Origin: CAIVPM01 sp964615145
GTDB lineage: Bacteria; Bacteroidota; Bacteroidia; Chitinophagales; Chitinophagaceae
Length of the DNA stretch: 64,000 bases
NCBI GenBank assembly: GCA_964615145.1
Contig: CAZTOP010000005.1
Span: 1 to 64,000, forward strand
Reading direction: 5' to 3'
Shown: positions 25,733 through 34,625 of the stretch, in pieces
Layout of the letters: each line of letters opens with the position of its first letter
Position numbering within the stretch: the stretch's first letter is position 1
Notes under the pieces: model-generated
What the model was told of the DNA's origin: nothing
The model's database searches: none
Seen by the model: only the letters and a program-made list of their open reading frames with translations
Position numbers and translations under genes: made by a program

Positions 25733-26071
25733 TTACTCAAATAAAAAAAGCTGTTGAATTATTGAAGAAAAATGATTCAAAAATTGATAAGAGAGGGCAT
25801 AGTAAACATACTTGCTCTCTTTTTTTGTGGTTACAAATCCTGCTCTTCTAAGTATAGCAAGATGATGAGATATGATAGCTTGTTCAACATTCAGTTTAGT
25901 ATAAATTTCTGTTACCGTAATTTTTTTATCTGTATGTAGTAATTTTAATATCTCCAACCTTAAAGAATGATTGATAGCACGCAGCACATATAATGCTTTT
26001 TTATTTTTTACTAAATCTAATTTCGATGAAAAATCGGGATCGTTAAAAGCTATAAAATGTGAAGTACTCAT
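25733..26071 (-). CDS. ArsR-family winged-helix transcriptional regulator
   Basis: This 112-aa protein has the ArsR plan: helices at the start (LYVLRAINHSLRLEILKLL), a recognition helix-turn-helix (KITVTEIYTKLNVEQAIISHHLAILRRAGFV) and a beta wing (KKESKYVYYAL). It has no Cys-rich metal site in alpha-3 (the region reads VEQAIISHHL), so it may not be a classical metal sensor. Its stop abuts the fsa stop. The target genes are not evident; the divergent PIG-L operon, 127 nt away, is one candidate. Confidence 0.9.
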   Translation of the reverse strand: MSTSHFIAFNDPDFSSKLDLVKNKKALYVLRAINHSLRLEILKLLHTDKKITVTEIYTKLNVEQAIISHHLAILRRAGFVTTKKESKYVYYALSYQFLNHFSSIIQQLFLFE

Positions 26072-26198
26072 AGTAAGAAGATATTTGTAAAATTATAGTA
26101 ATATCAAGTGCATAAAAAAACACTAGATACTTTGTTTTTTTTCGAATTATAAAATATCACAACAAGTCTTTACTATTTTCGTGTAACCATAGATTATT

Positions 26199-28679
26199 AT
26201 GAAGAAATTATTTTTAATCATATTCCTGCTTTCAAATTTTTTATCCAGTAAAGCACAACAACCAATCATTAACACAAGCACAGATGTTTATTTACAATTA
26301 AAGAAGTTAAAAGTTTTAGGAAGTGTATTGTATATAGCTGCACATCCTGATGATGAAAACAATACTTTACTGCCCTATTTAGCAAAAGAAAAAATGTATA
26401 GAACCGCTTACTTAAGTTTAACACGAGGCGATGGTGGACAAAATTTAATTGGTAGTGAACAAGGTGTTGACTTAGGACTGATAAGAACACAAGAGCTTTT
26501 AGCAGCCAGGAAAATTGATGGTGCTGAACAATATTTTTCGCGTGCCTATGAATTTGGTTTTAGCAAAACGAGTAATGAAACTTTGCATATTTGGGACAGT
26601 GTTAAAGTCTTGAGCGATGTGGTTTGGATGATTCGTAAATTTCAACCAGATGTAATCATCACAAGGTTTCCACCAGACTCTAGAGCTGGTCACGGACATC
26701 ACGCAGCTAGTGCTATTTTAGCAAATACTGCATTTGAAATTGCCGCTGACTCAACAAAGTTTCCAGAACAGTTTAATTATGGTGTTGAGTCTTTTAAAGC
26801 AAAACGTATTGTGTGGAATACCTACAATTTTGGCAGTTTTAACACTACAGCAGAAAATCAATTGAAAATAGATATCGGAGGCTATAATTCTCTGTTAGGC
26901 AAAAGCTATGGAGAAATTGGTGCTGAAGCAAGGTCTATGCACAAAAGTCAGGGTGAGGGAAGACCAAGGCGTAGAGGTCCTTTATTTGAATACTTCTCAC
27001 ACACAGCAGGTGACACTGCTAAAACAGATTTGTTCGATGGGATAGATATCAGCTGGAAAAAGATTCCAAATGGAAGTAAAATAGAAGGTGTTATAAACTT
27101 GATTATCTCAAAATATAATTTCGAAAAACCCGAAGCTAGCATTCCAAGCCTGGTGCAGTTGTATAAAGGTATTCAGGCAATGCAACCAAGCAACTGGAGA
27201 GATAAAAAATTGCAGGAAGTACAGGCTATTATTGAAGCCTGCAGTGGCTTGTTTATAGAAGCTACAACAAGTCAGGAATATGTGGTGCAGGGCGATTCAT
27301 TGAAAGCAAGTTTCTTCATCAATAATAGAAAAGGGGTAAATGCATCTTTGAAAAGAATTGAAATGGAAGGTATGGATTCTGTGTTTACTAAAGCATTATT
27401 GCCAAACGAAAATGTAAGTTTTACTAAGAATTTTTATGTCCCTCAAGATAAGCCTTTAACTCAACCTTACTGGCTGCAGGAACCACAAGAAAAGGGAATG
27501 TTTGTAGTAAAAAATCAAACGTTGATAGGCAATGCAGACAGCAAGCCTGCTTACGAATTAAACTTTATTGTAAATATTGAAGGAGTGAATTTTATTATTC
27601 CTAAATCTATACAGTACAAATATGTTGACCCAGTGAAAGGAGAGCTGTATCAGCCTTTGCAGGTGTTTCCTATTGCAACTGTTGAAGTAGATGATGAAGA
27701 GAAGATGTTGCTACACAACCGCCCTATACTTGATGGAAAAGTTAAAATTGTTTCTTATAAAAAATCTTTAAAGCTATTGTTTGACAGGAATGCTGAAAAG
27801 TTAAAATCAAAACTTTACTTTGATAAAGGAACGTTAGATTTCACGAGTCAAAATTCTTTTAAAGAAAATATTTATGCAAATATTAGTGGTACTGAAAATG
27901 TTTATAAAATAGAACCAATTAATGCAGAAGATAGTTCTGTTTGTAACAAAACCCTCCACCAAATTAAATACGATCACATTCCAACCATTACCTATTTCAC
28001 CAATGCAAAAATCAACACACACAAATTAGATGTAAAAACTGTTGGCAATAAAATAGGCTATATCGTTGGTGCAGGAGATAAAGTGCCTGAGTCTTTGCAA
28101 CAATTGGGCTACGCAGTTGACATCCTCACAGAAAAAGATTTTACAGAAAATAATGTCAAACAATATCAGGCAATTATTACTGGTATTCGTTCTTACAATC
28201 TTTTAGAATGGTTAACTACAAAGAATAATGTAATGAATGATTACATCAATAATGGCGGCAACCTCATTGTCCAATATTTACGAAATCCTTTAGTGAATGG
28301 AAAAAAAATGCAAGTGGGTCCTTACAACTTTTCTGTAAATGCACAATCAAGGGTTACAGAAGAAGATGCTGTTGTTAATTTTAGTTTGCCAAATCATTTT
28401 GCATTGAATTTTCCTAACAAAATAACAACACAGGATTTTGATGGTTGGATTCAGGAAAGAAGCACGTATCAAGCAGAGAATTTAGATGTCAATTTTGAAA
28501 GTCCATTAACAATGAATGACAAAAATGAAAAGCCAAGTAATGGTAGTCTGGCAATAGCGAAATATGGCAAGGGAAATATTGCTTATGTAAGTCTGGCAAT
28601 GTTTCGTCAATTGCCCGCTGGTGTTGCTGGTGCTTACAGATTAATGGCTAATTTAATTGCTTTGCCACCAAACAAATAA
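26199..28679 (+). CDS. Exported PIG-L-family deacetylase, large form
   Basis: This 826-aa protein has a signal peptide (KKLFLIIFLLSNFLSSKAQ). A PIG-L/LmbE zinc deacetylase domain at ~40-270 carries the metal motif AHPDDE (H49, D51, D52, E53) and the later HGHH ligand (RAGHGHHAAS). PIG-L enzymes remove acetyl groups from N-acetylglucosamine-type substrates. The remaining ~550 residues are beta-rich and end in a GATase-like fold region (KQYQAIITGIRSYN, GKGNIAYVSLAMF). The export signal points to a periplasmic glycan substrate. A sodium:solute symporter downstream suggests uptake of a product; that is inference. Confidence 0.92.
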   Translation: MKKLFLIIFLLSNFLSSKAQQPIINTSTDVYLQLKKLKVLGSVLYIAAHPDDENNTLLPYLAKEKMYRTAYLSLTRGDGGQNLIGSEQGVDLGLIRTQELLAARKIDGAEQYFSRAYEFGFSKTSNETLHIWDSVKVLSDVVWMIRKFQPDVIITRFPPDSRAGHGHHAASAILANTAFEIAADSTKFPEQFNYGVESFKAKRIVWNTYNFGSFNTTAENQLKIDIGGYNSLLGKSYGEIGAEARSMHKSQGEGRPRRRGPLFEYFSHTAGDTAKTDLFDGIDISWKKIPNGSKIEGVINLIISKYNFEKPEASIPSLVQLYKGIQAMQPSNWRDKKLQEVQAIIEACSGLFIEATTSQEYVVQGDSLKASFFINNRKGVNASLKRIEMEGMDSVFTKALLPNENVSFTKNFYVPQDKPLTQPYWLQEPQEKGMFVVKNQTLIGNADSKPAYELNFIVNIEGVNFIIPKSIQYKYVDPVKGELYQPLQVFPIATVEVDDEEKMLLHNRPILDGKVKIVSYKKSLKLLFDRNAEKLKSKLYFDKGTLDFTSQNSFKENIYANISGTENVYKIEPINAEDSSVCNKTLHQIKYDHIPTITYFTNAKINTHKLDVKTVGNKIGYIVGAGDKVPESLQQLGYAVDILTEKDFTENNVKQYQAIITGIRSYNLLEWLTTKNNVMNDYINNGGNLIVQYLRNPLVNGKKMQVGPYNFSVNAQSRVTEEDAVVNFSLPNHFALNFPNKITTQDFDGWIQERSTYQAENLDVNFESPLTMNDKNEKPSNGSLAIAKYGKGNIAYVSLAMFRQLPAGVAGAYRLMANLIALPPNK

Positions 28680-28698
28680 AGCACTTATGAATTAATAA

Positions 28699-28706
28699 TA
28701 AATTTG
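28699..28706 (+). promoter_or_regulatory. -7 promoter element before the micro-gene/symporter unit
   Basis: TAAATTTG is a full consensus match, 22 nt before the ATG of the 52-aa gene. The small genes and symporter may be transcribed independently of the PIG-L gene. Confidence 0.55.
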
Positions 28707-28728
28707 TGTATTCGTAGTATTAAACAAT

Positions 28729-28887
28729 ATGAATCAAAGAAAATTAATTACTGTTGTAGCCCTTATTCTTGTGGGTCTTTTTATAGGTGAAAGAATTAAA
28801 ATGGTGAAGATCGGTTTAATAATGGGGCTTATTTTAGGATTGCTAGGGGGTAGTTTATTAAGTAATAAAATCAATGAAAAAGAGTAA
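28729..28887 (+). CDS. 52-aa membrane protein
   Basis: This small gene runs from ATG to TAA. Residues ~5-20 (KLITVVALILVGLFIG) and ~28-45 (IGLIMGLILGLLGGSLL, Gly-rich) are hydrophobic, joined by a short basic loop (ERIKMVK), giving a two-helix hairpin with a charged tail. Its last 14 bases overlap the next micro-gene, and a promoter element lies 22 nt upstream. Translational coupling and the chain of overlaps into the symporter gene argue that it is real. The function is unknown. Confidence 0.68.
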   Translation: MNQRKLITVVALILVGLFIGERIKMVKIGLIMGLILGLLGGSLLSNKINEKE

Positions 28888-28996
28888 CGAAAATATTCCT
28901 ATTTTTTCATCTTGGAAACAATGGTATTGGTTTGTTATCATAGTTCTTGTCATACTCATAATGCTGTTTTCACTCTTCACTAAATATTTTGTATGA
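28874..28996 (+). CDS. 40-aa single-pass membrane protein coupled to the symporter
   Basis: This protein has a polar start with a Trp-rich juxtamembrane stretch (SSWKQWYWF), then one strongly hydrophobic helix (VIIVLVILIMLFSLFTKYF). The start overlaps the previous micro-gene, and its TGA overlaps the ATG of the symporter (ATGA), so translation is coupled. It could be a small accessory subunit of the sodium symporter, as known for other transporters with micro-subunits; this is inference from position only. Confidence 0.72.
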   Translation: MKKSNENIPIFSSWKQWYWFVIIVLVILIMLFSLFTKYFV

Positions 28997-30708
28997 GCAG
29001 TACAGACTGGTTAGTGCTTTCTTTTACATTGCTTGCTATTATTAGTTACGGCTTATATAAAAGTCGTACTTCTAAAAACCTCGATGGTTATTTTCTTAGC
29101 AACAGAAGTATGCCTTGGTATTTAGTATTGCTAAGCATAATGGGTACACAGGCCAGTGCTATTACTTTTCTTTCTGCACCAGGACAAGCTTTCACAGATG
29201 GAATGCGTTTTGTGCAATACTATTTTGGATTACCAATTGCAATGGTGGTGCTGTGCATCACATTTGTACCATTATTCAATAAACTGAAAGTATTTACTGC
29301 CTATGAATTTTTGGAGCAAAGGTTTGATCATCGTGTAAGAACATTTACATCATTTTTGTTCTTATTGTCTCGTGGTTTATCAACAGGAATTAGCATTTAT
29401 GCACCTTCCATCATTTTATCATCACTATTAGGTTGGGATATTTTTTATACCAATATTGTTATGGGAGGCTTGCTTATCATCTATACAGTTAGTGGTGGTG
29501 CAAGAGCTGTGGCATACACACAAACATTGCAGTTAGCTATTATATTTTGTGGAATGTTTGCTGCAGGTTACTACATCATTCATCTGTTGCCAGATAATAT
29601 TGGTTTTTCCGATGCTTTAAAAATCAGTGGTGCTAATGGAAAATTAAATGTGATAACAACTGGCTTTACTAAAACAGGCTTCGATTGGAAGGATAAGTAC
29701 AATATTGTAAGTGGTGTTATTGGGGGTTTCTTTTTAGCACTCAGCTATTTTGGAACTGACCAAAGTCAGGTGGGGCGATACTTAACAGCCAAAGATGATA
29801 AGGAAAGTAAGCTGGGATTGTTAATGAATGGACTCGTAAAAGTTCCTATGCAATTTTTTATTTTACTCATTGGTGCATTACTATTTGTGTTTTATCAGTT
29901 TAAACCAATGCCCATTTATTTCGACAAAGCTGCCGAAGAAAAAGTATATCAATCTGCGTATAAAGATTCAATGCAAAATGTGCAGAATGCTTATTACATT
30001 GTACAAACAAAAAAGCAAAAAATTAGCATTGATTATATAAAAACAAACAATACTAATTCAAAATCTAAAATTCAAAGTTTAAAGTTGCAAGAGGATTCGT
30101 TACGAACACTAGCATCTCACTATGCAAAAGCATCAAAAGCATCGCCAGATGGAAAAGATACCAATTATATTTTCCTGAGATTTGTGGTTGATAATTTGCC
30201 CAAAGGTTTAGTGGGGTTACTAATTGCTATTATTTTTTTATCTGCCTGGGGCAGTATTGCAGCTGCCCTAAACTCCTTAGCAGGTTGTACTATGATAGAT
30301 TTTCACTTGCGTTTTACCAAACAAAAGGCTACTGAAAAAAGAGAATATCATCTATCTAAAATCTACACTTTTGTGTGGGGTGTTTTTTGCATTGTTGTTG
30401 CAGAATTAGCCACAGGAATGGGCAGTTTAATCGAAGCCGTAAATGTGTTAGGCTCTTTATTTTATGGTGTGATTCTAGGAATATTTTTAGTAGCATTTTA
30501 TTACAAAAAAGTACAGGCCAATGCAGTATTTATTGCAGCAATTATTGGCGAAATCATCATCATTACATTATTTATTTTGGATAAATATGAAATTATTGGG
30601 CTTGGATTTTTGTGGCTGAATGTTATTGGTGCAATATTGGTGGTAATGCTGAGTTTGATTTTTCAACAAGCCTTTAAAAACGCCTATCTTCGCCAACCTA
30701 AATTGTAA
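28993..30708 (+). CDS. Sodium:solute symporter (SSS family)
   Basis: This 571-aa protein has ~13-14 membrane helices. The SSS-type core is seen in GYFLSNRSMPWYLVLLSIMG near the N-terminus, AYEFLEQRFDHRVRTF, and YTVSGGARAVAYTQTLQ. A ~100-residue soluble insertion follows the eighth or so helix (~305-395, Lys/Ser/Gln-rich), which is characteristic of Bacteroidota members of this group. It would couple sodium entry to uptake of an organic solute. Neighbours (a PIG-L deacetylase upstream) hint at an amino sugar or glycan fragment, but the substrate is not shown by sequence. Confidence 0.93.
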   Translation: MSSTDWLVLSFTLLAIISYGLYKSRTSKNLDGYFLSNRSMPWYLVLLSIMGTQASAITFLSAPGQAFTDGMRFVQYYFGLPIAMVVLCITFVPLFNKLKVFTAYEFLEQRFDHRVRTFTSFLFLLSRGLSTGISIYAPSIILSSLLGWDIFYTNIVMGGLLIIYTVSGGARAVAYTQTLQLAIIFCGMFAAGYYIIHLLPDNIGFSDALKISGANGKLNVITTGFTKTGFDWKDKYNIVSGVIGGFFLALSYFGTDQSQVGRYLTAKDDKESKLGLLMNGLVKVPMQFFILLIGALLFVFYQFKPMPIYFDKAAEEKVYQSAYKDSMQNVQNAYYIVQTKKQKISIDYIKTNNTNSKSKIQSLKLQEDSLRTLASHYAKASKASPDGKDTNYIFLRFVVDNLPKGLVGLLIAIIFLSAWGSIAAALNSLAGCTMIDFHLRFTKQKATEKREYHLSKIYTFVWGVFCIVVAELATGMGSLIEAVNVLGSLFYGVILGIFLVAFYYKKVQANAVFIAAIIGEIIIITLFILDKYEIIGLGFLWLNVIGAILVVMLSLIFQQAFKNAYLRQPKL

Positions 30709-30711
30709 GTA

Positions 30712-31785
30712 ATGAGTAGTGATTTTCAAAAGCCAGTAATTGGTTTTACTTGTGGCGACTTAAATGGCATTGGCATTGAGCTTATACTTAAATGTTTTAG
30801 CAATAACGAAATGCTAAACATTTGTACTCCTGTTGTTTTTGCTAATAGTAAAGCACTTAACTTTTATAGAAAAGGCTTGCCTGACATTAATATTAGTTAC
30901 AATAACATTAAAGATTTTTCTAAACTTAGTCATAAACAAGTAAATATTTTTACTTGTTGGGAGGAAGATGTTGCCATTACACCAGGCACTTTAAATGAAG
31001 TGGGTGGTAAATATGCATTGCTTTCTTTAGAAGCTGCTACAGATGCCTTGGCTGCTGGTAATATACACGCTTTGGTTACAGCACCTATACATAAAAAGAA
31101 TGTACAATCAGAAGCCTTTAAACACAGTGGTCACACTCCATATTTTAAAGAATATTTTGCAGCCAATGATGTTGTAATGTTAATGATTGCAGAGAATATA
31201 AAAGTGGGCTTGGTAACAGAACATATCCCCGTTCTTGAAGTTGCAAAAGCTATCACTAAAGAAGCAATTATAAGCAAATTAAGAATTTTAAACGGTTGCT
31301 TAAAAGAGGATTTTGGAATTGATAAACCACGCATTGCTGTATTAGGATTAAACCCTCATGCAGGAGATGAAAGCCTTATTGGTAAAGAAGAAGAAACCAT
31401 TATTAAGCCTGCAGTTAAAGAAGCTAAGCAAAATATGATGGTATTTGGTCCATATAGTTCTGATGCTTTCTTTGCTCGTGGTCAATACGAAAAATTTGAT
31501 GCTGTACTTGCTATGTATCACGACCAAGGCTTAATTCCATTTAAGTCCTTAGCTATCGGAGAAGGCGTAAACTATACAGCAGGTTTACCAGTTATTCGCA
31601 CCAGCCCAGACCATGGAACTGCATTTGATATTGCAGGTAAAGGAATTGCTAACCATGAATCTTTTTTAGAAGCCACATTTAAAGCAATTGATATTGTTCG
31701 TCAGCGGAATGGATTTGCCGAGGCAAGAGTAAATCCTCTGCGTAGAATGAGTGCAAGACTGATTGCAAATGCTGTGGACGAATAA
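30712..31785 (+). CDS. pdxA: 4-hydroxythreonine-4-phosphate dehydrogenase
   Basis: PdxA oxidises and decarboxylates 4-phosphohydroxy-L-threonine in the DXP-dependent route to pyridoxal phosphate. The 357-aa length is normal. Motifs are GFTCGDLNGIGIELI at the start, TAPIHKKNV at ~125, the metal-binding His region (FKHSGHTPYFKEYF), GLNPHAGDE, MYHDQGLIPFK and the C-terminal RTSPDHGTAFDIAGKG. The ATG lies 3 nt after the symporter stop, so the two are almost certainly co-transcribed. Confidence 0.96.
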   Translation: MSSDFQKPVIGFTCGDLNGIGIELILKCFSNNEMLNICTPVVFANSKALNFYRKGLPDINISYNNIKDFSKLSHKQVNIFTCWEEDVAITPGTLNEVGGKYALLSLEAATDALAAGNIHALVTAPIHKKNVQSEAFKHSGHTPYFKEYFAANDVVMLMIAENIKVGLVTEHIPVLEVAKAITKEAIISKLRILNGCLKEDFGIDKPRIAVLGLNPHAGDESLIGKEEETIIKPAVKEAKQNMMVFGPYSSDAFFARGQYEKFDAVLAMYHDQGLIPFKSLAIGEGVNYTAGLPVIRTSPDHGTAFDIAGKGIANHESFLEATFKAIDIVRQRNGFAEARVNPLRRMSARLIANAVDE

Positions 31786-31801
31786 GTTTTAGAACACGTT
31801 A

Positions 31802-31870
31802 AACGCAGATGAAACGGATTGCTTTGTATTATTCTTATCCTCTTTATGTTCTCTGTGCCTCTGTGGTAAA
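31802..31870. repeat. Remnant of a widespread intergenic repeat (CACAGAGGCACAGAG type)
   Basis: Two recognisable blocks lie here: AACGCAGATGAAACGGATT (31802-31820), and 31841-31870, whose reverse complement contains CCACAGAGGCACAGAGAAC. Phrases of this type recur in intergenic DNA of many unrelated bacteria. The segment fills most of the gap between pdxA and the hydrolase gene. Confidence 0.5.
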
Positions 31871-31878
31871 AAGTATTT

Positions 31879-32685
31879 ATGCAAAAAATATTCACTAACC
31901 AAGATATTCAAATCTCCTACACAGATAATGGAGTTGGTAATATTGTTGTTTTGCTTCATGGCTTTGGCGAAGATGGAAGCATCTGGAAAAATCAGATAGA
32001 TTTTCTAACAACATTTTGCAGGGTTATTGTTCCGGATATTCCTGGTTCAGGCAGTTCTTCTTTATTGAAAAATCAAGAGACTTCTATAGATGATTACGCA
32101 ATTTGTATTCATCAATTTATTAAAAATATTTTACCCCATCAAAATACTAAATTTACATTGTTGGGACATAGTATGGGTGGATATATTACTCTGGCATTTG
32201 CAAAACTATTTTCTCAACAACTAAATGGTTTTGGTCTTATACATTCAACAGCCTTTGCTGATAGCGAAGAGAAAAAACTTGTAAGGCTAAAAGCTATTGA
32301 AACCATTAATCAATATGGTGCTTATGCTTTTTTAAAAACAACTATCCCCAATTTATTTGGAGCTGATTTTAAGAAAAAATATTCAGAACAAGTTGAAGAA
32401 TTAATAGCAAAAAGTAAAGCCTTTACAGAAACAACACTTGAGCAATATTATATTGCAATTATGAACAGAAAAGATGCAACTAATGTGCTAAAAGAATCGC
32501 AAGTTCCTGTTTTATTTGTTATGGGTACTGAAGATATTGCAGCCCCCTTGCAAGATATTTTGCAACAATGCCATTTGCCTCAACATTCACATATTCATAT
32601 TTTAGAAAATGTAGGGCACATGGGCATGATAGAAGCTACCAATAAAGTAAACAATGCTATAAATGATTTTTTATTGAGCATGTAG
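31879..32685 (+). CDS. Alpha/beta-hydrolase
   Basis: This 268-aa protein has the alpha/beta-hydrolase fold. It shows the oxyanion motif LLHGFGEDGSIW, the nucleophile elbow GHSMGG (Ser at ~98), the acid region (VMGTEDIAAP) and the catalytic His (ENVGHMGMIE). There is no signal peptide. The substrate cannot be told; candidates are esters or C-C bonds as in the MhpC/BioH group. It is convergent with the DUF5777-type gene, with 3 nt between stops. Confidence 0.9.
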   Translation: MQKIFTNQDIQISYTDNGVGNIVVLLHGFGEDGSIWKNQIDFLTTFCRVIVPDIPGSGSSSLLKNQETSIDDYAICIHQFIKNILPHQNTKFTLLGHSMGGYITLAFAKLFSQQLNGFGLIHSTAFADSEEKKLVRLKAIETINQYGAYAFLKTTIPNLFGADFKKKYSEQVEELIAKSKAFTETTLEQYYIAIMNRKDATNVLKESQVPVLFVMGTEDIAAPLQDILQQCHLPQHSHIHILENVGHMGMIEATNKVNNAINDFLLSM

Positions 32686-32688
32686 CTA

Positions 32689-33618
32689 CTACCAAGATGA
32701 TCTAGTGCCTTCAGACTTTTTTAAGCTAAATAAGCGGGTAATATTAAATCCAAAGTGAATATCGCCATCGCCCCAATTACCAGTAGTATTTGTAATAAAT
32801 GCTTTTTCATTCATCCCAAGTGAGTTGGTAAAATGTAGTTGAAAAACGTGGCCGCCAGTTTCAATATCTACACCTAATGAGAATGAATTTTTTCTTCCCG
32901 TTAATTTGTTAAATTGATAAAAATAATCAGCAGTTAATGCTACTCTTTTTGAAATTTTTACTCTTCCGCCCATTCCCAAAGAGTAAAGATTATTATCCTC
33001 AGTAGATTTATCAACCATATTAATATGCACCCACGTTGGTGATAATTGTAAAGAAACTGCATCGCTAAATTTGCGAGCAATTAATATTTGATTTACGTAA
33101 GCACTTCTGTTTGTAAAACTAATATCCTCGGTAGTTTTAAGGGTGTAATGAGACATTGCTCCCAAGTAAGTTAAACTTATTGGCATTGCAGTTTTACCAG
33201 TAGATTGACGTAATAATTTATACTTAACAAAACCATCAAATTCCTTATCAGTATTGCTTCTACCCAAACCAACCATTAATCTGTTAGTAACACCATAATC
33301 AAGACCAATTCTCATGGTGGCTTGGTCAAGCCCAAATAAATTATTTCCCCCAGAATTTAAATAACCAAATCTGTGAGAAATTCTAAAATCTAAATTATTT
33401 TTTCCAATAGTTTCTATAGAGTGCCCATTAACTATTCTAGTGCTTTTAAAAGTTGCTGTAGCATAATCTGTAGTGTTAGCATCCACAGTTTTTGATTCAT
33501 TTTCTAAGTCGGCAAATAAATCAACTTTCTTAGTTGAGTCTGTGTTGTTTTGTGCTTGCAGTGTTACTGTATAGAAAACTAAAATCAAACCCAATAAACT
33601 TATACTATTTTTTTTCAT
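32689..33618 (-). CDS. DUF5777-type outer-membrane beta-barrel protein
   Basis: The frame can begin at a TTG (33630), but the ATG at 33618 starts directly with a good signal peptide (NSISLLGLILVFYTVTLQAQ), giving 309 aa. After the family-like LFADLENESK stretch come many barrel strands (HRFGYLNSGGNNLFGLDQAT, LMVGLGRS, FDGFVKYKLLRQ, HFGFNITRLF). Proteins of this kind occur with YceI and small c-type cytochromes in Bacteroidota. Here it is the last gene of the seven-gene redox run, 45 nt after yceI. A pore role for the pathway is a guess. Confidence 0.85.
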   Translation of the reverse strand: MKKNSISLLGLILVFYTVTLQAQNNTDSTKKVDLFADLENESKTVDANTTDYATATFKSTRIVNGHSIETIGKNNLDFRISHRFGYLNSGGNNLFGLDQATMRIGLDYGVTNRLMVGLGRSNTDKEFDGFVKYKLLRQSTGKTAMPISLTYLGAMSHYTLKTTEDISFTNRSAYVNQILIARKFSDAVSLQLSPTWVHINMVDKSTEDNNLYSLGMGGRVKISKRVALTADYFYQFNKLTGRKNSFSLGVDIETGGHVFQLHFTNSLGMNEKAFITNTTGNWGDGDIHFGFNITRLFSLKKSEGTRSSW

Positions 33619-33663
33619 AAATGTCTTCAATTATTTTTTTCAGTTGTTGTTATGCGTAAGTGT

Positions 33664-34206
33664 TTAATCGAACTTACAAATTACAGTTGTTTCTACTTCA
33701 CTTGCAATTTTATCACCAATGTATTTTCCTTTAATTCCAAACTCTGCAACGCCTATTTTAAATACGCTTTTGGCAATAACTTTTCCATTGTTTACTTCAA
33801 TAGTTCCAGTAGCAGTTTTTTCTTTTGTAACACCGTGAATGGTTAAATTGCCTTTAACTGTAACAGGGTATATTCCATTTTTTGTAAAATTAACAGTTGC
33901 AATGTTGGTTATTATTCCTTTAAAATCTGCTTTTGGAAATTTTGAACTTTCCATATAATTCTCATTAAAATGATCCTCCATCAAGGAGTTGTCGAATTTG
34001 AATCCTTTTAGTAATAACAAAAAAACCAACTGACCACTTTTATCTGCTAACTTGGCTGTAACTTGACTATTAACTCCTTCAATTTTTTCTAATGGAGTAT
34101 CAGAGAAAAATTTTATGGTTCCACTTTTTGTTGTGTACACTTTTTCTTGAGCGAAAGTCGAAAATGAAACTATGATTCCAATTAAGACTAATAAATTCTT
34201 TTTCAT
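33664..34206 (-). CDS. YceI-family lipid-binding periplasmic protein
   Basis: This 180-aa protein has a signal peptide (NLLVLIGIIVSFSTFAQ) and the YceI lipocalin-like barrel (YTTKSGTIKFFSDTPLE, KFPKADFKGII, GIYPVTVKGNLTIHGVTKEK). Known of the family: it binds polyisoprenoid-type lipids such as quinone precursors in a hydrophobic tunnel. In this operon, with Rieske and cytochrome lipoproteins, a quinone or isoprenoid carrier role fits the context. It begins 10 nt after the cytochrome gene. Confidence 0.93.
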   Translation of the reverse strand: MKKNLLVLIGIIVSFSTFAQEKVYTTKSGTIKFFSDTPLEKIEGVNSQVTAKLADKSGQLVFLLLLKGFKFDNSLMEDHFNENYMESSKFPKADFKGIITNIATVNFTKNGIYPVTVKGNLTIHGVTKEKTATGTIEVNNGKVIAKSVFKIGVAEFGIKGKYIGDKIASEVETTVICKFD

Positions 34207-34216
34207 AAATTAATTT

Positions 34217-34609
34217 TTAGTTATCTAAACCACCTTCTTTTACCCAATTTGTAATTTTAGCTATGTCACAATCGCTTAACTTAGATGAACTTTTGGGCAT
34301 TGGATTACTGATGTGTTTTATATCTTTTACTAAAGTTCCACCATCACCACTTGGGTCTGTATCAATCCAATTATTAACATCAGAATAATTTTCCAAAACT
34401 ATACTACCACCCAGTGTATTAGCATTAGAAGTAGCATGGCAACTATAACAGTTATTTACTAAAATGGGTTTAACCGTTTTGCTGTATGAAACATTTGTTG
34501 AATCGCAAGCATAAAGGATATCTTTTTTATTATTTACGCATCCTGTAGAAAAAAGGATGAAAATACCTAAAGAAATAAATGAAATGAAAATAAGTTTACT
34601 TGAACGCAT
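34217..34609 (-). CDS. Small c-type cytochrome lipoprotein
   Basis: This 130-aa protein has a lipoprotein signal (lipobox Cys at ~24, ILFSTGC) and one haem c motif CYSCH (C54, C57, H58) in a planctomycete/Bacteroidota cytochrome setting (VKPILVNNCYSCHATSNA). The likely Met ligand is in SNPMPKSS, before the C-terminal helix (DCDIAKITNWVKEGG). It would carry electrons at the outer face of the inner membrane or at the outer membrane. Its neighbours (Rieske, YceI, CxxxCH protein) support an electron-transfer pathway. Confidence 0.92.
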   Translation of the reverse strand: MRSSKLIFISFISLGIFILFSTGCVNNKKDILYACDSTNVSYSKTVKPILVNNCYSCHATSNANTLGGSIVLENYSDVNNWIDTDPSGDGGTLVKDIKHISNPMPKSSSKLSDCDIAKITNWVKEGGLDN

Positions 34610-34625
34610 AATGATTTTTTTAAAT

